Part shown: positions 1-10,451 of the stretch, in pieces
How the letters are laid out: every line of letters begins with the position of its first letter
Position numbering within the stretch: the stretch's first letter is position 1
From: Nelumbo lutea
Taxonomy: Eukaryota > Streptophyta > Magnoliopsida > Proteales > Nelumbonaceae
Direction of reading: 5' to 3'
Assembly: GCA_022828595.1 (NCBI GenBank)
Contig: JAKGHH010000005.1
Span: 67,761,655 to 67,825,654, forward strand
Length of the DNA: 64,000 nt
Translations under genes and position numbers: made by a program
Notes under the pieces: model-generated
The model's input: only the letters and a program-made list of their open reading frames with translations
Told to the model about the DNA's origin: nothing
Databases searched by the model: none

Positions 1-916
1 GTTGAAAGAATTGGACAACGCCCAAACAGTGGCTATAGCTTACAATAACAAAATCAAAATTAATTTTGCAAAACCAAGAAGAGAATTCCAATGGGTTAAT
101 TAAAGTTGGTGTCCTTGTCAATTGTCCAAAAATTAGATGTCCTCTTTCCTTTCCCAACCCTCTCTGCTACTTTTGTCCAATATGGGGCTTCTAGGTTCAT
201 TCTATTCAAGTGGGAGATTTAAGAAGACTGATATTGTTCTTTACACTTGAAGAAGATATATAATGTTTCATAAGAATGATGATATGACTTATATGTTACA
301 CCAATATCGTCTAGGACCCAACTAGGGGGATTAGAATGGTAATTTCCACAAAGACTAGAAATGAAGATAATCTCTGGGCTCTATTATATTGTTTTCTCTT
401 GATTTCAGGTCATCGTTTATCCAATAGTAGGACCTGTTTTCTTTTGTTTATAGAAATGAAGATAATATCTATCTGGGCTCAATTATATTATTTTGAGACC
501 AACATCAGCCACAATTGGCTGACTAGTTGGTTAAGTGATAATTCCATTCTTTTTGTTATATCAACTTGTTATACCTTATCCATGGCAACGACATGGCAAC
601 GAATATTTCAATTATAAATTATAATAGACACGTAACGTCCTTTTATAAACACCAAACAGGCCTATAGATTTGCATAAGGCTCATCTTGCAACCTTGAGCT
701 CGAGGGTGTTGATGTTGTAATTAGCAATGACTACTTATTGTCATTGATGGTGATAATGGGCCAGTCGGACTTTCGACCTAGCATTCTTTGTCATGCCTAG
801 TGCAGCCCTGCACTAGACACAAAACTAGAGGCCCAGAACCAGAAATTTATGGGCCAGGTGGGCTAGCTTAGGAATGATCACGCTCAATTTTCATACCTTC
901 ATCTATTAATTGTTGT
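1..916. other. Intergenic sequence, no gene seen
   Basis: AT-rich sequence. The only long open frame (336-617, plus strand) has no recognisable motif, no low-bias codon pattern and no neighbouring exons, so I do not call it. Confidence 0.6.
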
Positions 917-919
917 TTA

Positions 920-1029
920 GGCTCAGTTTGGAAAAAATATAAATACAAATATGTACAGTGCAAATACATACAAAATACAAGGTTTTGTAGTGTACATATT
1001 TGGATTTTGTAATCCTTCCAAACTTAGCC
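920..1029. mobile_element. Tourist-like MITE, GGCTCAGTTTGGAA family
   Basis: A 110-bp fold-back element. The left end reads GGCTCAGTTTGGAA and the right end is its complement with one change (TTCCAAACTTAGCC). It is flanked by TTA on both sides (917-919 and 1030-1032), the target duplication expected of PIF/Harbinger-derived Tourist MITEs. Relatives of the same family lie at 1294-1411, 24605-24711 and about 49707-49779. Non-coding; it would need a transposase from elsewhere. Confidence 0.6.
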
Positions 1030-1032
1030 TTA

Positions 1033-1290
1033 GGCTGTGTTTAGTTGCAATGTAAATAAATTTGCACTGATGCGAAACTGTGGCAGTGCAAATGATTTGA
1101 GTATAAATTCTGACATATTTCTGTTTCAAATTTTAACTTGTTTTCTTTGATTGCATTACAAATAAAGTAAATTAAAATATGAAATAAAATAAAATAAAAC
1201 CCAAAACAAAATTAAATGAGAATTTGCATTTCCATGCATTTGTACTAATGCAAATAAAATTGCACTACAATCAAATAACCAAACACAGCC
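1033..1290. mobile_element. Tourist-like MITE, GGCTGTGTTTRGTT family
   Basis: A 258-bp element with terminal inverted repeats GGCTGTGTTTAGTT (left) and the complement of GGCTGTGTTTGGTT (right). It is bounded by TTA at 1030-1032 and 1291-1293 and is AT-rich inside. It directly abuts the preceding MITE, sharing a single TTA. A related element is at 11590-11829. Confidence 0.65.
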
Positions 1291-1293
1291 TTA

Positions 1294-1411
1294 AGCACAA
1301 TTTGGATAGAGTGCAAATACAAACATGTACAATATAAATACATACAAAATAATATAAAACCAAGGTTTTACACTCTACATATTTGTATTTATACTCCTTC
1401 CAAACTGAGAC
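1294..1411. mobile_element. Tourist-like MITE, third in a row
   Basis: A diverged copy of the family at 920-1029. The left end is AGCACAATTTGG and the right end is the complement of GTCTCAGTTTGG. It follows the TTA that ends the previous element, and a TTA lies at 1413-1415 one base beyond the right end. More mutated than its neighbours, so the boundaries are approximate. Confidence 0.45.
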
Positions 1412-1415
1412 TTTA

Positions 1416-2394
1416 AGAATTAAGTATTGCAATCCTAGATTATAAAGTGTGCAATTTTTCTCTGTTTTTTTTTTTTTTTCCGAATAGAATGAAAAGAAAC
1501 TGAAAAAAAAGCATAAAACATGATATTTCCTTTTACCAATCTCATATGTAAGAAGACGCGTCCAATATTCGAAAACCGTTTAACTGGGCTAAAAAAAAAA
1601 AAAAACAGAAAGGGTTGCTTGATCCAGGCTTTAACTATTTTGTAATGATATACACTAAAACTGTAAATTAGCATATCTGCATATGAGCGTGGGGGTTCAA
1701 GGGGATGAGAGATGGACTAACCCCCCCCCCCCCCCCCCAGAAAAAAAAAAAAAAAAACCAAAAAGGGATAGCTTGCCTATCACTGCCATACTTGCAGTGG
1801 GCCAACATCGTCATGTATTTGGTTGGGCTTGAAGCACTCTCATAAGCCATAACCCACAGACCCGACCATTCATCGATATTCGTCCCATTTTCATTAAGGT
1901 GGTGTTTGGTTCTACTACTATTTTATCTGGAAAATAGTGCCAATTCACCACTATATAGGTATTTCCCCAATGAAACTTGAAACATTGTTTGATTAAATCA
2001 TATATTAAAGAAAGACATACATTTGTCTTATTTGTGTGGAAGTACTGGAAGATTATTTTTTTATTTTTTTATTTTTATGTTCCCTTAACAAAGGCATTTT
2101 TCACTATTTAACTTATGAGGTGTTTAATGGCGTTTAATAGCGCCTAATTATCAAAAAAATGATTTTTAATTTTGTTTTTCATGATGATTACCGTATAATA
2201 GGGTTTTTTTTTTTTTTCTTTTTTTAATACAACGGCAACGAAACTAGATAGCCCCTGATTCACTGAGTTCACTTCCATGAGAAAACGTAGACAGATGTTA
2301 GTGAACAAAGCCATATTATTTTGTCTTGTATCTCACCCAGGTATTCGTCGGTTCCATGGGCTTTGGAGGCCCACAAATGGAGATGGGTTTAATG
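1416..2394. other. Intergenic sequence with homopolymer runs
   Basis: No gene seen. It contains several poly-A and poly-T runs (about 1467-1480, 1591-1605, 2204-2225) and the C18/A17 run described separately. Confidence 0.5.
1721..1757. repeat. Adjacent poly-C and poly-A runs
   Basis: Eighteen C residues (1721-1738), AG, then seventeen A residues (1741-1757). The length is likely to vary between individuals and between sequencing reads. Reading frames that cross it encode only runs of one residue. Confidence 0.9.
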
Positions 2395-2765
2395 TAGGGG
2401 TGCCAATTGGACTGGATTTGGTCCAAATAGATTCAGTCCAATGTGAGTCCATTGCAAATGAATCAAGTCCAATCCAATGAATATTTTGGACCATTCAATT
2501 TATTGAAATTTGTTTTAATTTAGATTGATTTCAATCCAAACCTGGTCCATTGACACCTATATTCTTATCTTTTATCAATGAATAAGATATTTGCTCAATC
2601 CAACCAAATTCAATATGGATGGACCAGGTCCAATCCAATACAATAAATACTTTAGACCATTAAATCTAAACTAGTCCAGTTCAATATGTCTGGTATGTCT
2701 AATCCATCCAAATTGATTTTGATTTGGAAGGGATCCAACCCAAAACCACTCTATTGACACCCCTA
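2395..2765. repeat. Inverted-repeat element with TAGGGGTG ends
   Basis: The segment starts TAGGGGTGCCAATT and ends with the complement of TAGGGGTGTCAATA, a terminal inverted repeat of about 14 bp. The interior is a degenerate mix of TCCAATCCAA-like words. Similar ends (TGACACCCCTA) occur near 51555. I found no clear target duplication, so the class is unknown. Confidence 0.4.
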
Positions 2766-3228
2766 GTATAGTATAATGGAGGTTGCCAAAGTTGTCATGT
2801 GGTATATGGGAATAAATGAAAATATAGATTTTATAATCACCACCGCTCTACCTGGTTCTGTCAGCTGACTTGTTCGTTTTTGATTGGGTGTGTAACCCAT
2901 TGTACACATCTTGTTTTGGCAGATCTTAAAAAAGAAGTCCGAAACTCCTGCATTTCCTTCTGTACCAATCGATTGTCATATTTAATGCAAGTACAGAAAA
3001 AAAATGCAGCAAAAAATGAGATCTAAATTAGGCCTGTTAATGTTATCCTAAATTCTTCAGCCCTCTAATTATCCTGGATTTGGATGGTGTAATTATGCAT
3101 TCAAATCGAATTGGAATTTGACTCCATTTAATTCATTTATATTATAATAATATATAAATTTATATAGTTGTATTTAAAATATTTTTTATATTATATATAA
3201 ATAAATTCAGTATATTGTATTTATATTA
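2766..3228. other. Intergenic sequence, no gene seen
   Basis: AT-rich DNA between two repeat elements, with no open frame of note and no recognised motif. Confidence 0.5.
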
Positions 3229-3237
3229 ATTTATTAT

Positions 3238-4026
3238 AGAAAATTATCTAAAACTCACCATGAGCTTTCAACATTTTTCTTAAACTCATAACAACTTTTC
3301 AAAATGTCTAAAACTCACCATGTCACTAATTTGACATTAAACAGGCAAACGAGTGTTAATATATTACCATTTTAATGTCTAATGAAAAATATAAAATATA
3401 TACAAAATAAATTAACAGGTGTTAATATATTACCATTTTAATATTTAAACATGAAAAAAGGAAAAAAAGTTTAAAAAAATATTTTCAAATATAAAATACA
3501 TAAAAATATATAAATTAAAAAAATATAAAAAAGTATAGAAATTGCAAACAAAATAAAAAATTATTTTCAATTTATAGAAACTATAGAAATTGAAAAACAG
3601 AATCAGAAAATAAAAATTGTAGAAAAAATACCAAAAATTATAGAAAAACACAGAAATTGCAAATAAATAACAAAAGTACATGAAATTTTATAGATTATAG
3701 AAAATAGAAAAACGTAAAAAAACAGAAATTATAAAAAAACATTGGAAATTATAACAAAACACTAAAAATTAAAAAAAAAAAAAGAAAATTGAAAACTGAA
3801 AAGACCATTTTCCCTCTAACTCACTATTCAAGGGTAGCTTGGTCATTTAAATTGTTATTTATGCTGACATGGACACCTCTGTTAAGAAGCATTACCGGTG
3901 CACTAACAAGAGGTGAGTTTTGGAAAATAAAAACTTACTAACATGGTGAGCTTTAGACATTTTGAAAAGTTGTGGTGAGTTTAAGAGAAATGTTTAAAAT
4001 CCATGGAGAGTCTTAGACAATTTCCC
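3238..4026. mobile_element. Mutator-like non-autonomous element (long TIRs)
   Basis: A 789-bp element with terminal inverted repeats of about 85 bp (3238-3322 and 3942-4026) that align without gaps and match at most positions. A 9-bp direct duplication ATTTATTAT flanks it (3229-3237 and 4027-4035). Long TIRs with a 9-bp target duplication are the hallmark of Mutator-like elements. The interior is very AT-rich, holds two direct copies of a GTTAATATATTACCAT motif (about 3355 and 3420), and encodes no transposase. The minus-strand frame at 3445-3681 is an A/T-driven run of Phe and Tyr codons, not a gene. Confidence 0.75.
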
Positions 4027-4036
4027 ATTTATTATA

Positions 4037-5081
4037 TATAAAAGTTGAAAAATAATTAACTTTTTATTTTTTTTCTAATTTAAAAATTAAAATAGAGTTG
4101 AATTAAATCTAAATCTGATCCCACTTCATTAGTATTCAAATTGAAATCCGAATACAATTTTCAATAATAGGGTTGGATTGGGATTTTGGTGAATGCGATC
4201 CGATTCCCATCTTTTCCCAGATTTGAGATTCTATACTCAGGCCTGGGATTACGATTTATGAGGCAGAGCTAAACCTTAAGCTATGTTTGGTTTGAAGGAA
4301 AAGGTAGGGTAGGGAAATACAGGGTAACCTATCCACTAGGAGTGAAGCCGATCCGGGTTTGGAGTCTTCGGACCTTTGTTTAGGCATTCCGAGGAAGGAG
4401 CACTCTTTAGCCTTAATAGACTGGACCCAAGTCACCATAAGCCGCTCATCTCTGTCATTTCCTAGTGGATAAATCATAAATGTGACGATCGATATTTAAT
4501 TCTAGTAGTGCCAAAACATGTGAACAGTTGTCTCCCCCCAACCAAAGAGGACGAGGATGGTGCATTCATTCTCAAATCTCAACATCCACATTCCACCATA
4601 CATCCATTCTCTCTCTCGTACTTACATTGTCCATAGTTTATGAACTCCAGAATTATATAATTGCACATTACCAGTTAAAAAAATTCTTGTCTGCTGATAA
4701 CGACTTACAAGGTCTTGATGATATTCGTCCTTCCCCTCCAACCTTGCCGCCTTCTTTGACCCACAATCTCCATCTACGCTCCAGCTTTGCATCATTCTTA
4801 TTTCTTAAAAGGCAATCCAAAACTATTCAACATTATATTTCAGAGGAACTTTTCTGGTTGAAGTTTAAAGTTCGAAATAATTAGTGTGAGAAGCACATAT
4901 TACTTTTCCTGGATCCAACTTATTATGGCCACAAATTGGAAAGACGCAGACGCAAGAGTGTTTCTAAGAAGCGCAAACTCCACATACTATGTTCCCAGCA
5001 GTTGTGAACTTGTGACATTGATCCTATATACTTTACGAGAATATGTTTTTTTCAGACTCCAAAATCGAAATGAAGACATGG
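4037..5081. other. Intergenic sequence with a truncated MITE end
   Basis: Near 4278 the words AGCTATGTTTGGTTTGAAGG match one arm of the hairpin MITE at 55783-55855, but the other arm is missing. A plus-strand open frame at 4528-4884 (non-ATG start) has no recognisable domain and I do not call it. Confidence 0.45.
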
Positions 5082-5086
5082 GTCTT

Positions 5087-5674
5087 CGATGGAGGCCCAT
5101 CCAAGGCCCATCTCACCCCTAGGGGCGGCAGTTCCTAGGATAAGGACAAGAGTCCAAGATAAGTCAAGAAAGGATAATTCAAGATCCATTAAGATTTAAT
5201 CCAAGACTCCAAGACTTATCAAGAATCCAAGATTATCAAGATTCTTCCAAGATTATCAAGAATTCAAGACTCCAATCAAGATCCAACAAAGACTCCAAGA
5301 AGCATCAAGAAATCCAAGATTCCCAGATTCATGCATAAGGAGAGCCAGGGAGATCGGACGGTGGAAGATCAAGCCCAAGAATTCCAAGAGGGTGCAACCT
5401 TATCAAGACAGCCCAAGAGGATCAAGATCAAGATCAAGTTTCATGCTCTTTCCTAGTTCTTTTAAAATTTCTAAATGTATTATAAATACTGTTATTTTCC
5501 CAGAATTATTCATCAATTCATACTTCATAATTTCAAAGTTTCTTCAAGTTCTCTTCTTCCAATTTTCGCCACATTTTCTCTCTCCTAGAGAATTCGGTGT
5601 TCTTCGCTAGAAGCTAGCAACCGCCCAGTGCTTGCATAGCCAGCCCGATTTTTCATTGCTTCCATGTTGCGCCA
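5087..5674 (+). repeat. 5' LTR of the deleted gypsy element
   Basis: Matches 6614-7202 along its whole length. The expected initial TG is CG here (T-to-C at 5087), and it ends CCA at 5674. The U3 part is packed with degenerate TCAAGA/CCAAGA words. ATTATAAATACTG near 5467-5480 looks like the TATA region of the LTR promoter. Confidence 0.8.
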
Positions 5675-5676
5675 GG

Positions 5677-5688
5677 TGGTATCAGAGC
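5677..5688 (+). other. Primer-binding site (tRNA-iMet type)
   Basis: TGGTATCAGAGC, two bases after the 5' LTR. This is the standard plant primer site complementary to the 3' end of initiator methionine tRNA. Confidence 0.85.
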
Positions 5689-5766
5689 ATGGAATTCGCC
5701 CAGTCAGATGGCCAATCAAGACAGTAGCAGTCGCAACCCACCCCGTGACGGATTGTTTTTGTGTAG

Positions 5767-6543
5767 GCTTGCCAAAGACCCAGAGGAACATGGACTTCGT
5801 CTTCGTGGTGGTTGATAGATTCTCAAAAATGTCTCATTTCTTCCCTTGCAAGAAAACAACAAATGCATCCGCAACAGTCAGATTGTTTTTCAGGGAGATT
5901 GTCTGCTTGCATGGGGTACCCAAGACCATCACATTCAGATCGTGACACACGGTTCCTCAGTCACTTTTGATTCATCACTTAATTCAGCAGTACAACCCAT
6001 CCGCAGACAGATGGACAGAAAGAAGTGGTAAACCGGACCTTAGGGAATTTAATTCGTAGCATATGTCGGGAGAGGCCAAAACAGTGGGACTTCGCCACAG
6101 CCCAGGCTGAGTTTGCCTACAACAATGCAGTGCACAGTTCTACAGGCAGATCCCCATTCTCCATCGTGTACATGAAGGTCCCTAACCATGCACTGGATTT
6201 GGTGAAGCTACCCAAAGTACCCAGTGCCAGTATCTCAGCAGAGCAAATGGCAGAGCAAATCCAGTCCGTCCAAGAGGCCGTGAAGCAGAAGCTTGAGCAG
6301 TCCAACACCAAGTACAAGATGGCCGCAGACAAACACCAACGGTCTCAAGTGTTTGATGTAGGTGATGAGGTTATGGTCTTCTTAAGGAAGGAAAGAATTC
6401 CCGTAGGTACCTACAACAAGTTGAAGCCTCGGAAGTATGGTCCATACAAGATTGTGAAGAAGATTAATGATAATGCCTATATAGTGGACCTACCAGATCA
6501 TATGGGTATATCCAAGACTTTCAACGTTGCTGACCTTCACTGA
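5767..6543 (+). pseudogene. Ty3/gypsy integrase remnant
   Basis: The part before 5945 carries the GLPKTQR and VVVDRFSKM words of the Ty3/gypsy integrase core. The open frame 6025-6543 (172 residues) covers the core's C-terminal half ([18 protein letters not shown]) and the C-terminal domain, ending in the typical FNVADLH. Between them the frame is broken around 5940-6025 and the region with the second catalytic Asp is damaged. No chromodomain follows: 70 bp after the stop come the polypurine tract and 3' LTR. The enzyme would have inserted element cDNA into host DNA, but this copy cannot. Confidence 0.8.
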
Positions 6544-6613
6544 TACCTACAGAGATAACACTTGCCAATCCTAGACATGACTCGGGGTCGAGTTCTCTCC
6601 AAGTGGGGGAGAA

Positions 6614-7202
6614 TGATGGAGGCCCATCCCAAGGCCCATCTCACCCCTAGGGGCGGCAACTCCTAGGATAAGGACAAGAGTCAAAGATAAGTCAAGAAAG
6701 GATAATTCAAGATCCATCAAGAATTAATCAAAGACTCCAAGACTTATCAAGAATCCAAGATTATCAAGACTCTTCCAAGATTATCAAGAATTCAAGACTC
6801 CAATCAAGATCCAACAAAGACTCCAAGAAGCTTCAAGAAATCCAAGATTCCCTGATTCATGCATAAGGAGAGCCCGGGAGATCGGACGCTGGAAGATCAA
6901 GCCCAAGAATTCCAAGAGGGTTTGACCTTATCAAGACAGCCCAAGAGGATCAAGATCAAGATCAAGTTTCATGCTCTTTCCTAGTTCTTTTAAAATTTCT
7001 AAATGTATTATAAATACTGTTATTTTCCCAGAATTATTCATCAATTCATACTTCATAATTTCAAAGTTTCTTCAAGTTCTCTTCTTCCAATTTTCGCCAC
7101 ATTTTCTCTCTCCTAGAGAATTCGGTGTTCTTCGCTAGAAGCTAGCGATCACCCGGTGCTTGCATAGCCAGCTCGGTTTTTCATTGCTTCCACGCTGCGT
7201 CA
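6614..7202 (+). repeat. 3' LTR of the deleted gypsy element
   Basis: Starts TGATGGAGG directly after the polypurine tract and ends TCA at 7202, followed by the GTCTT target duplication. Near-identical to 5087-5674. Confidence 0.85.
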
Positions 7203-7207
7203 GTCTT

Positions 7208-8021
7208 TCAGTAAAAGGTTAATTCCAATATCATGAATTGATATTTGGTAGAAGGCAGCAAGAATTGATCTGGTTCAAAACTTCAAATCTATTGGGTTAA
7301 GCATCAGTCTGTCATTGATAGCATGTTTAATCATCAGTAAAAGATTGATTCCCATACAAGGTTTTTTCTAGATGCTTATGCAATATGCCTTCGCCTTCTC
7401 TCTCTCCATTCAACCAGTAAAGGTATAAAGGACATGTTTCGCGTGTCTTTTCATGCAATCCTTCAGCTATTTACAAATTGGGAAGATTGAAAATTGGTCT
7501 ATTTCCGTTTGGCATTTGAAATATCTAACTGCCAGAAGATGGGATGTCGAAAAGATGTGAGAAGCCCATTACGTCTTTTGTGTTTTAATTTTGCATGGAA
7601 AGACCCGAAACGACACACGGAAAGACACACATCTGCCAAATGGTTTTCGGGTTACCCAGATCTTATGTCAAAACTCAATGCGTCTTTTAACTGTGAGAGC
7701 TACAAAGTCTAGGCTTTGCAGCATGCTTCGGATATGATATCGAGTGCATAAACGATTAATTAGAGTCGAATACATTTGTGTTTTCAAAAATAAAGTAACA
7801 AATACATTCATTTACATCGGTGCCTAGACCAAGTATACAACTTAGGTCCACAGCCTGGTGAACAGCTTGGGGCAATGATCAGCTAATCCGAAGATTCTGA
7901 ACTCCAGACAAGCATCATCCAAAGCCAACTATAGGCACAAAACCAAAACTACACTGCACACCACACAACTTAAAACATGAACACCCATAAACAAACACCA
8001 ACATAGGTAGCTATTGGGCTC
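7208..8021. other. Intergenic sequence, no gene seen
   Basis: No recognised coding motif. The small plus-strand frame at 7494-7712 has no family resemblance. Confidence 0.5.
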
Positions 8022-8026
8022 ATGGA

Positions 8027-8606
8027 TGAGCTGGTCCAGAGAGACACATAGCCGCCCAATCATCGCCTAGTCATCCCAGCCACGTCGGTATAGCTTGGCT
8101 AGCTCCGCAACACATACTCATTCCGCGGCCTAGGCTGGGCTACGCTATTAGTGTGGCCTCCCATCTTATCCCCTCAGCCACGTCAAATACTTGTAGTGCG
8201 GATAAGCGTAACTACGGATAAAGAGGAGTGGGGAAGACGACTCCACAGGGTATAAAAATGTATTCTATACTCAAGGTAAGTGATCCCAACTTTTGACACT
8301 TATACTGCTATTTTGCTCGGACCAACACCCTTTTAGTTCGGCCCGGCCATCCATCACCTCCTACTGACTTGAGCGTTGGAGGAGCATCTCCTCGGGCTTC
8401 TGACAACCCCTTTCTTGATCACAGGTCTTGAAGTGCAGCTCTATCCTTATAACTTAGCACCGCCCTATTGATAAATACTATCTGATTGCTCTTCTCACTT
8501 CGTCCATCACCTCCGACAACTCGAAATTAAAGCCTTAAACCAAAGTTCAAGTTTTCTTCTTCGTTAGGTTTATTACGAGTGGACTCATTCTCGATTGCAC
8601 CAATCA
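8027..8606 (+). mobile_element. Probable solo LTR
   Basis: A 580-bp segment starting TGAGCTGG and ending CCAATCA, flanked by ATGGA (8022-8026) and ATGGG (8607-8611), a 5-bp duplication with one mismatch. Inside are a TATA-like GGGTATAAAAATG near 8250, followed by LTR-like GC-richer sequence. The end GATTGCACCAATCA resembles the end of the Tat LTR at 31923. No primer site follows and no polypurine tract precedes, so it looks like a solo LTR left by recombination. Confidence 0.5.
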
Positions 8607-8897
8607 ATGGGGCAAGGGTTGGGATTTTGACCCCTGCATGAAACGGTAGATTAAGAGTAGTGCTGAGTATAATATGAGGGCAATAAACCATAAGTCCCTT
8701 TACCAATCTAGTAATTAATGGTAATCAATGAAAGAAATTCTGTTTGGTCTCTAGTTGTCAACCTTAATTAATAATGGATTCCCAATTCAATTCCAAATTC
8801 AACACTTGTCAGTTTCCATGTTGCAAACCCACAAATACTACGATAGGATACAGGTAAGATCGAGTATATATGCTGAAACAAAACAAGTTTTCTGGAC

Positions 8898-10254
8898 TCA
8901 AATCGATTTTCTCAGAACTGCAATAAAAGTGATGGGCTTGATCTCTTCTTTAGCCATTTCGTCATCGACCATTCTACCATAGGTTTCAAACAATCTGTCC
9001 ACACTTCCTTCCCCGAAATGATGGCAAATCATAGATTCCTGGATGGCCCTAACCGTCGTCGCCACAATCTGTCCATAGCTCATACCATGTTTGACCTCCC
9101 TTTCTATTTCGAACATTTGCAAGCAGTCAATAGCAAAGGATCCCTCTCTTCTCACTTCATCTTCTATTTCATCTTTGGATGCGGCGTAGAAATGAACGTC
9201 GTAAGAATCCAGTTTTTCTTCCTCCACCTCTCCCTACACAAACACAAACATACAAACTATACATCATTAGCCTTACGAACTGAGCTCCTGAGCGTGATTA
9301 ATTAATGGCCATTTATATATATAGTAGTTGTGAGGGTTGTGCATTTAAACTATTTAATGGTGCATACTTGAGCGACCATAGCAGCCAACGATCGGGCGAG
9401 GAGTTCCCACAGGAAAGCGTTGCCCCTTTCAAGATGATCTTGACCTCTTCTTCCCAGAAAGACTAAAACCATTCTTCCTCCTGGCATCAGTTCTTCAGAC
9501 CTTGATTTCAGGAACAGTGACAAGTCCTCTCGAAATTGCATCAAGTAGGCATCCGATACCGATGGGGGGCTTGCTTTGGATATGTATATCTGCCCTTTGT
9601 TTTTCGACTGCCCCTTCTCATCATAAAGTGTCGGAGGAACCTACACCACAGACCACACCAAGTCATCACACCACATGGCTAAAAATAATTGAACTACTGA
9701 TCAGAAAACAAACCTGTCACAGTAATTTGCAGCAGGCAGGTGGTTGACATGATAGGAGGGTCGGATTACTTACCCTAGAGAGCCAATGCAAACTATAGGA
9801 GGAATGAATGAAATGCAAGCTACTGCGGGGGAAAAGGCGCCCATAGAAAGATCCAGGAACTCCAGATATGAAGACAAACGGAGTGCCGTCATCACTCGTT
9901 CCGTTCTTAAGCTCCTTGTAGAAATCTGGCAAGGCCATGAAGACTGAATTGAAGTCATTGGTTGGGAGATCGTTCAAAAACACTCGGAATTCTGTCCTCG
10001 GACGTAAGATCCTACGGCGCATCCCTTCAACAGCATTAATAATTTCTCTTATCACTGATAAAGTATTAGGGCCCGATGAGCAACCCAAATCAGCTACCGC
10101 CAAGCCCTGTGTACTTGTTGTTATATAAAGGTCCAGGATGGTGTTGATGGTGATATGCTTCACCATGTCAAAGGCTCTTTTCTGGTGCGGAGCAAACATG
10201 TAAGTGATGAATTATGGCATGAGAGTAAGCTAATAGAAGGACTAAAAGTATAAC

Positions 10255-10293
<39 letters not shown>

Positions 10294-10370
10294 ACCTGGA
10301 GTGATGAATTTGCAGCATAGCTAGTGTCTCCAAATCCTCCTGTCATGTGGAAGACTTTCTCGACGTCCAT
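8898..10370 (-). CDS. SABATH carboxyl methyltransferase, gene 1 (4 exons)
   Basis: SAM-dependent methyltransferase of the plant SABATH family, which transfers a methyl group to the carboxyl of small acids such as salicylate, benzoate, jasmonate or IAA. Such enzymes are typically cytosolic dimers. Exons, read on the minus strand: 10370-10296, 10181-9774, 9640-9368, 9233-8898. All introns are GT-AG and phase 0; the protein is about 363 residues, normal for the family. Visible motifs: [15 protein letters not shown] (residues 9-23), the SAM-binding loop [11 protein letters not shown] (55-65, Asp56), NDLPTNDFN (95-103), [10 protein letters not shown] (134-143) and the acceptor-pocket LHWLS (156-160). 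Residue 157 is His where true salicylate methyltransferases usually have Met, so the substrate is uncertain. Introns are short (114-140 bp), unlike the long third introns of the two paralogues. The start was chosen because exon 1 gives exactly the 25-residue family N-terminus. Confidence 0.9.
10259..10288. repeat. (GA)n microsatellite in SABATH gene 1 intron 1
   Basis: About 15 GA units inside the first intron, close to the exon-1 donor site. On the coding strand this is a (TC)n pyrimidine run. Confidence 0.85.
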
Positions 10371-10443
10371 ATTCGCAAACTTCGTTAAACGATGGAAGCT
10401 TGCTCTTCCTTAATGATTTGGGTTAATGGTGGGCGGTTCCCAG

Positions 10444-10451
10444 TTTTTATA
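10444..10451 (-). promoter_or_regulatory. TATA box of SABATH gene 1
   Basis: CTATAAAA on the minus strand, about 75 bp upstream of the ATG at 10370, a normal distance for a plant TATA box plus short leader. Confidence 0.6.

Larger units (their letters stand above)
5087..7202 (+). mobile_element. Ty3/gypsy LTR retrotransposon, internally deleted
   Basis: A 2.1-kb element bounded by two LTRs of about 588 bp and by the perfect 5-bp target duplication GTCTT (5082-5086 and 7203-7207). A tRNA-iMet-type primer site follows the left LTR, and a polypurine tract (AAGTGGGGGAGAA, about 6601-6613) precedes the right LTR. Only 939 bp lie between the LTRs. There is a gag-like ATG at 5708, then an abrupt passage into integrase sequence. 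Protease, reverse transcriptase, RNase H and most of gag are gone, so the copy is non-autonomous. By eye the LTRs differ at about two dozen positions (about 4%), so it is not a very recent insertion. Confidence 0.85.

Noticed and set aside
1668..1850. Minus-strand frame with runs of Phe and Gly
   Set aside because: It crosses the poly-C/poly-A run and has no other feature of a gene.
3445..3681. Minus-strand open frame rich in Phe and Tyr
   Set aside because: It lies inside the AT-rich core of the Mutator-like element; the composition alone produces the open frame.
4528..4884. 118-codon open frame, plus strand
   Set aside because: Non-ATG start, no recognisable domain, no splice partners, and intergenic composition.
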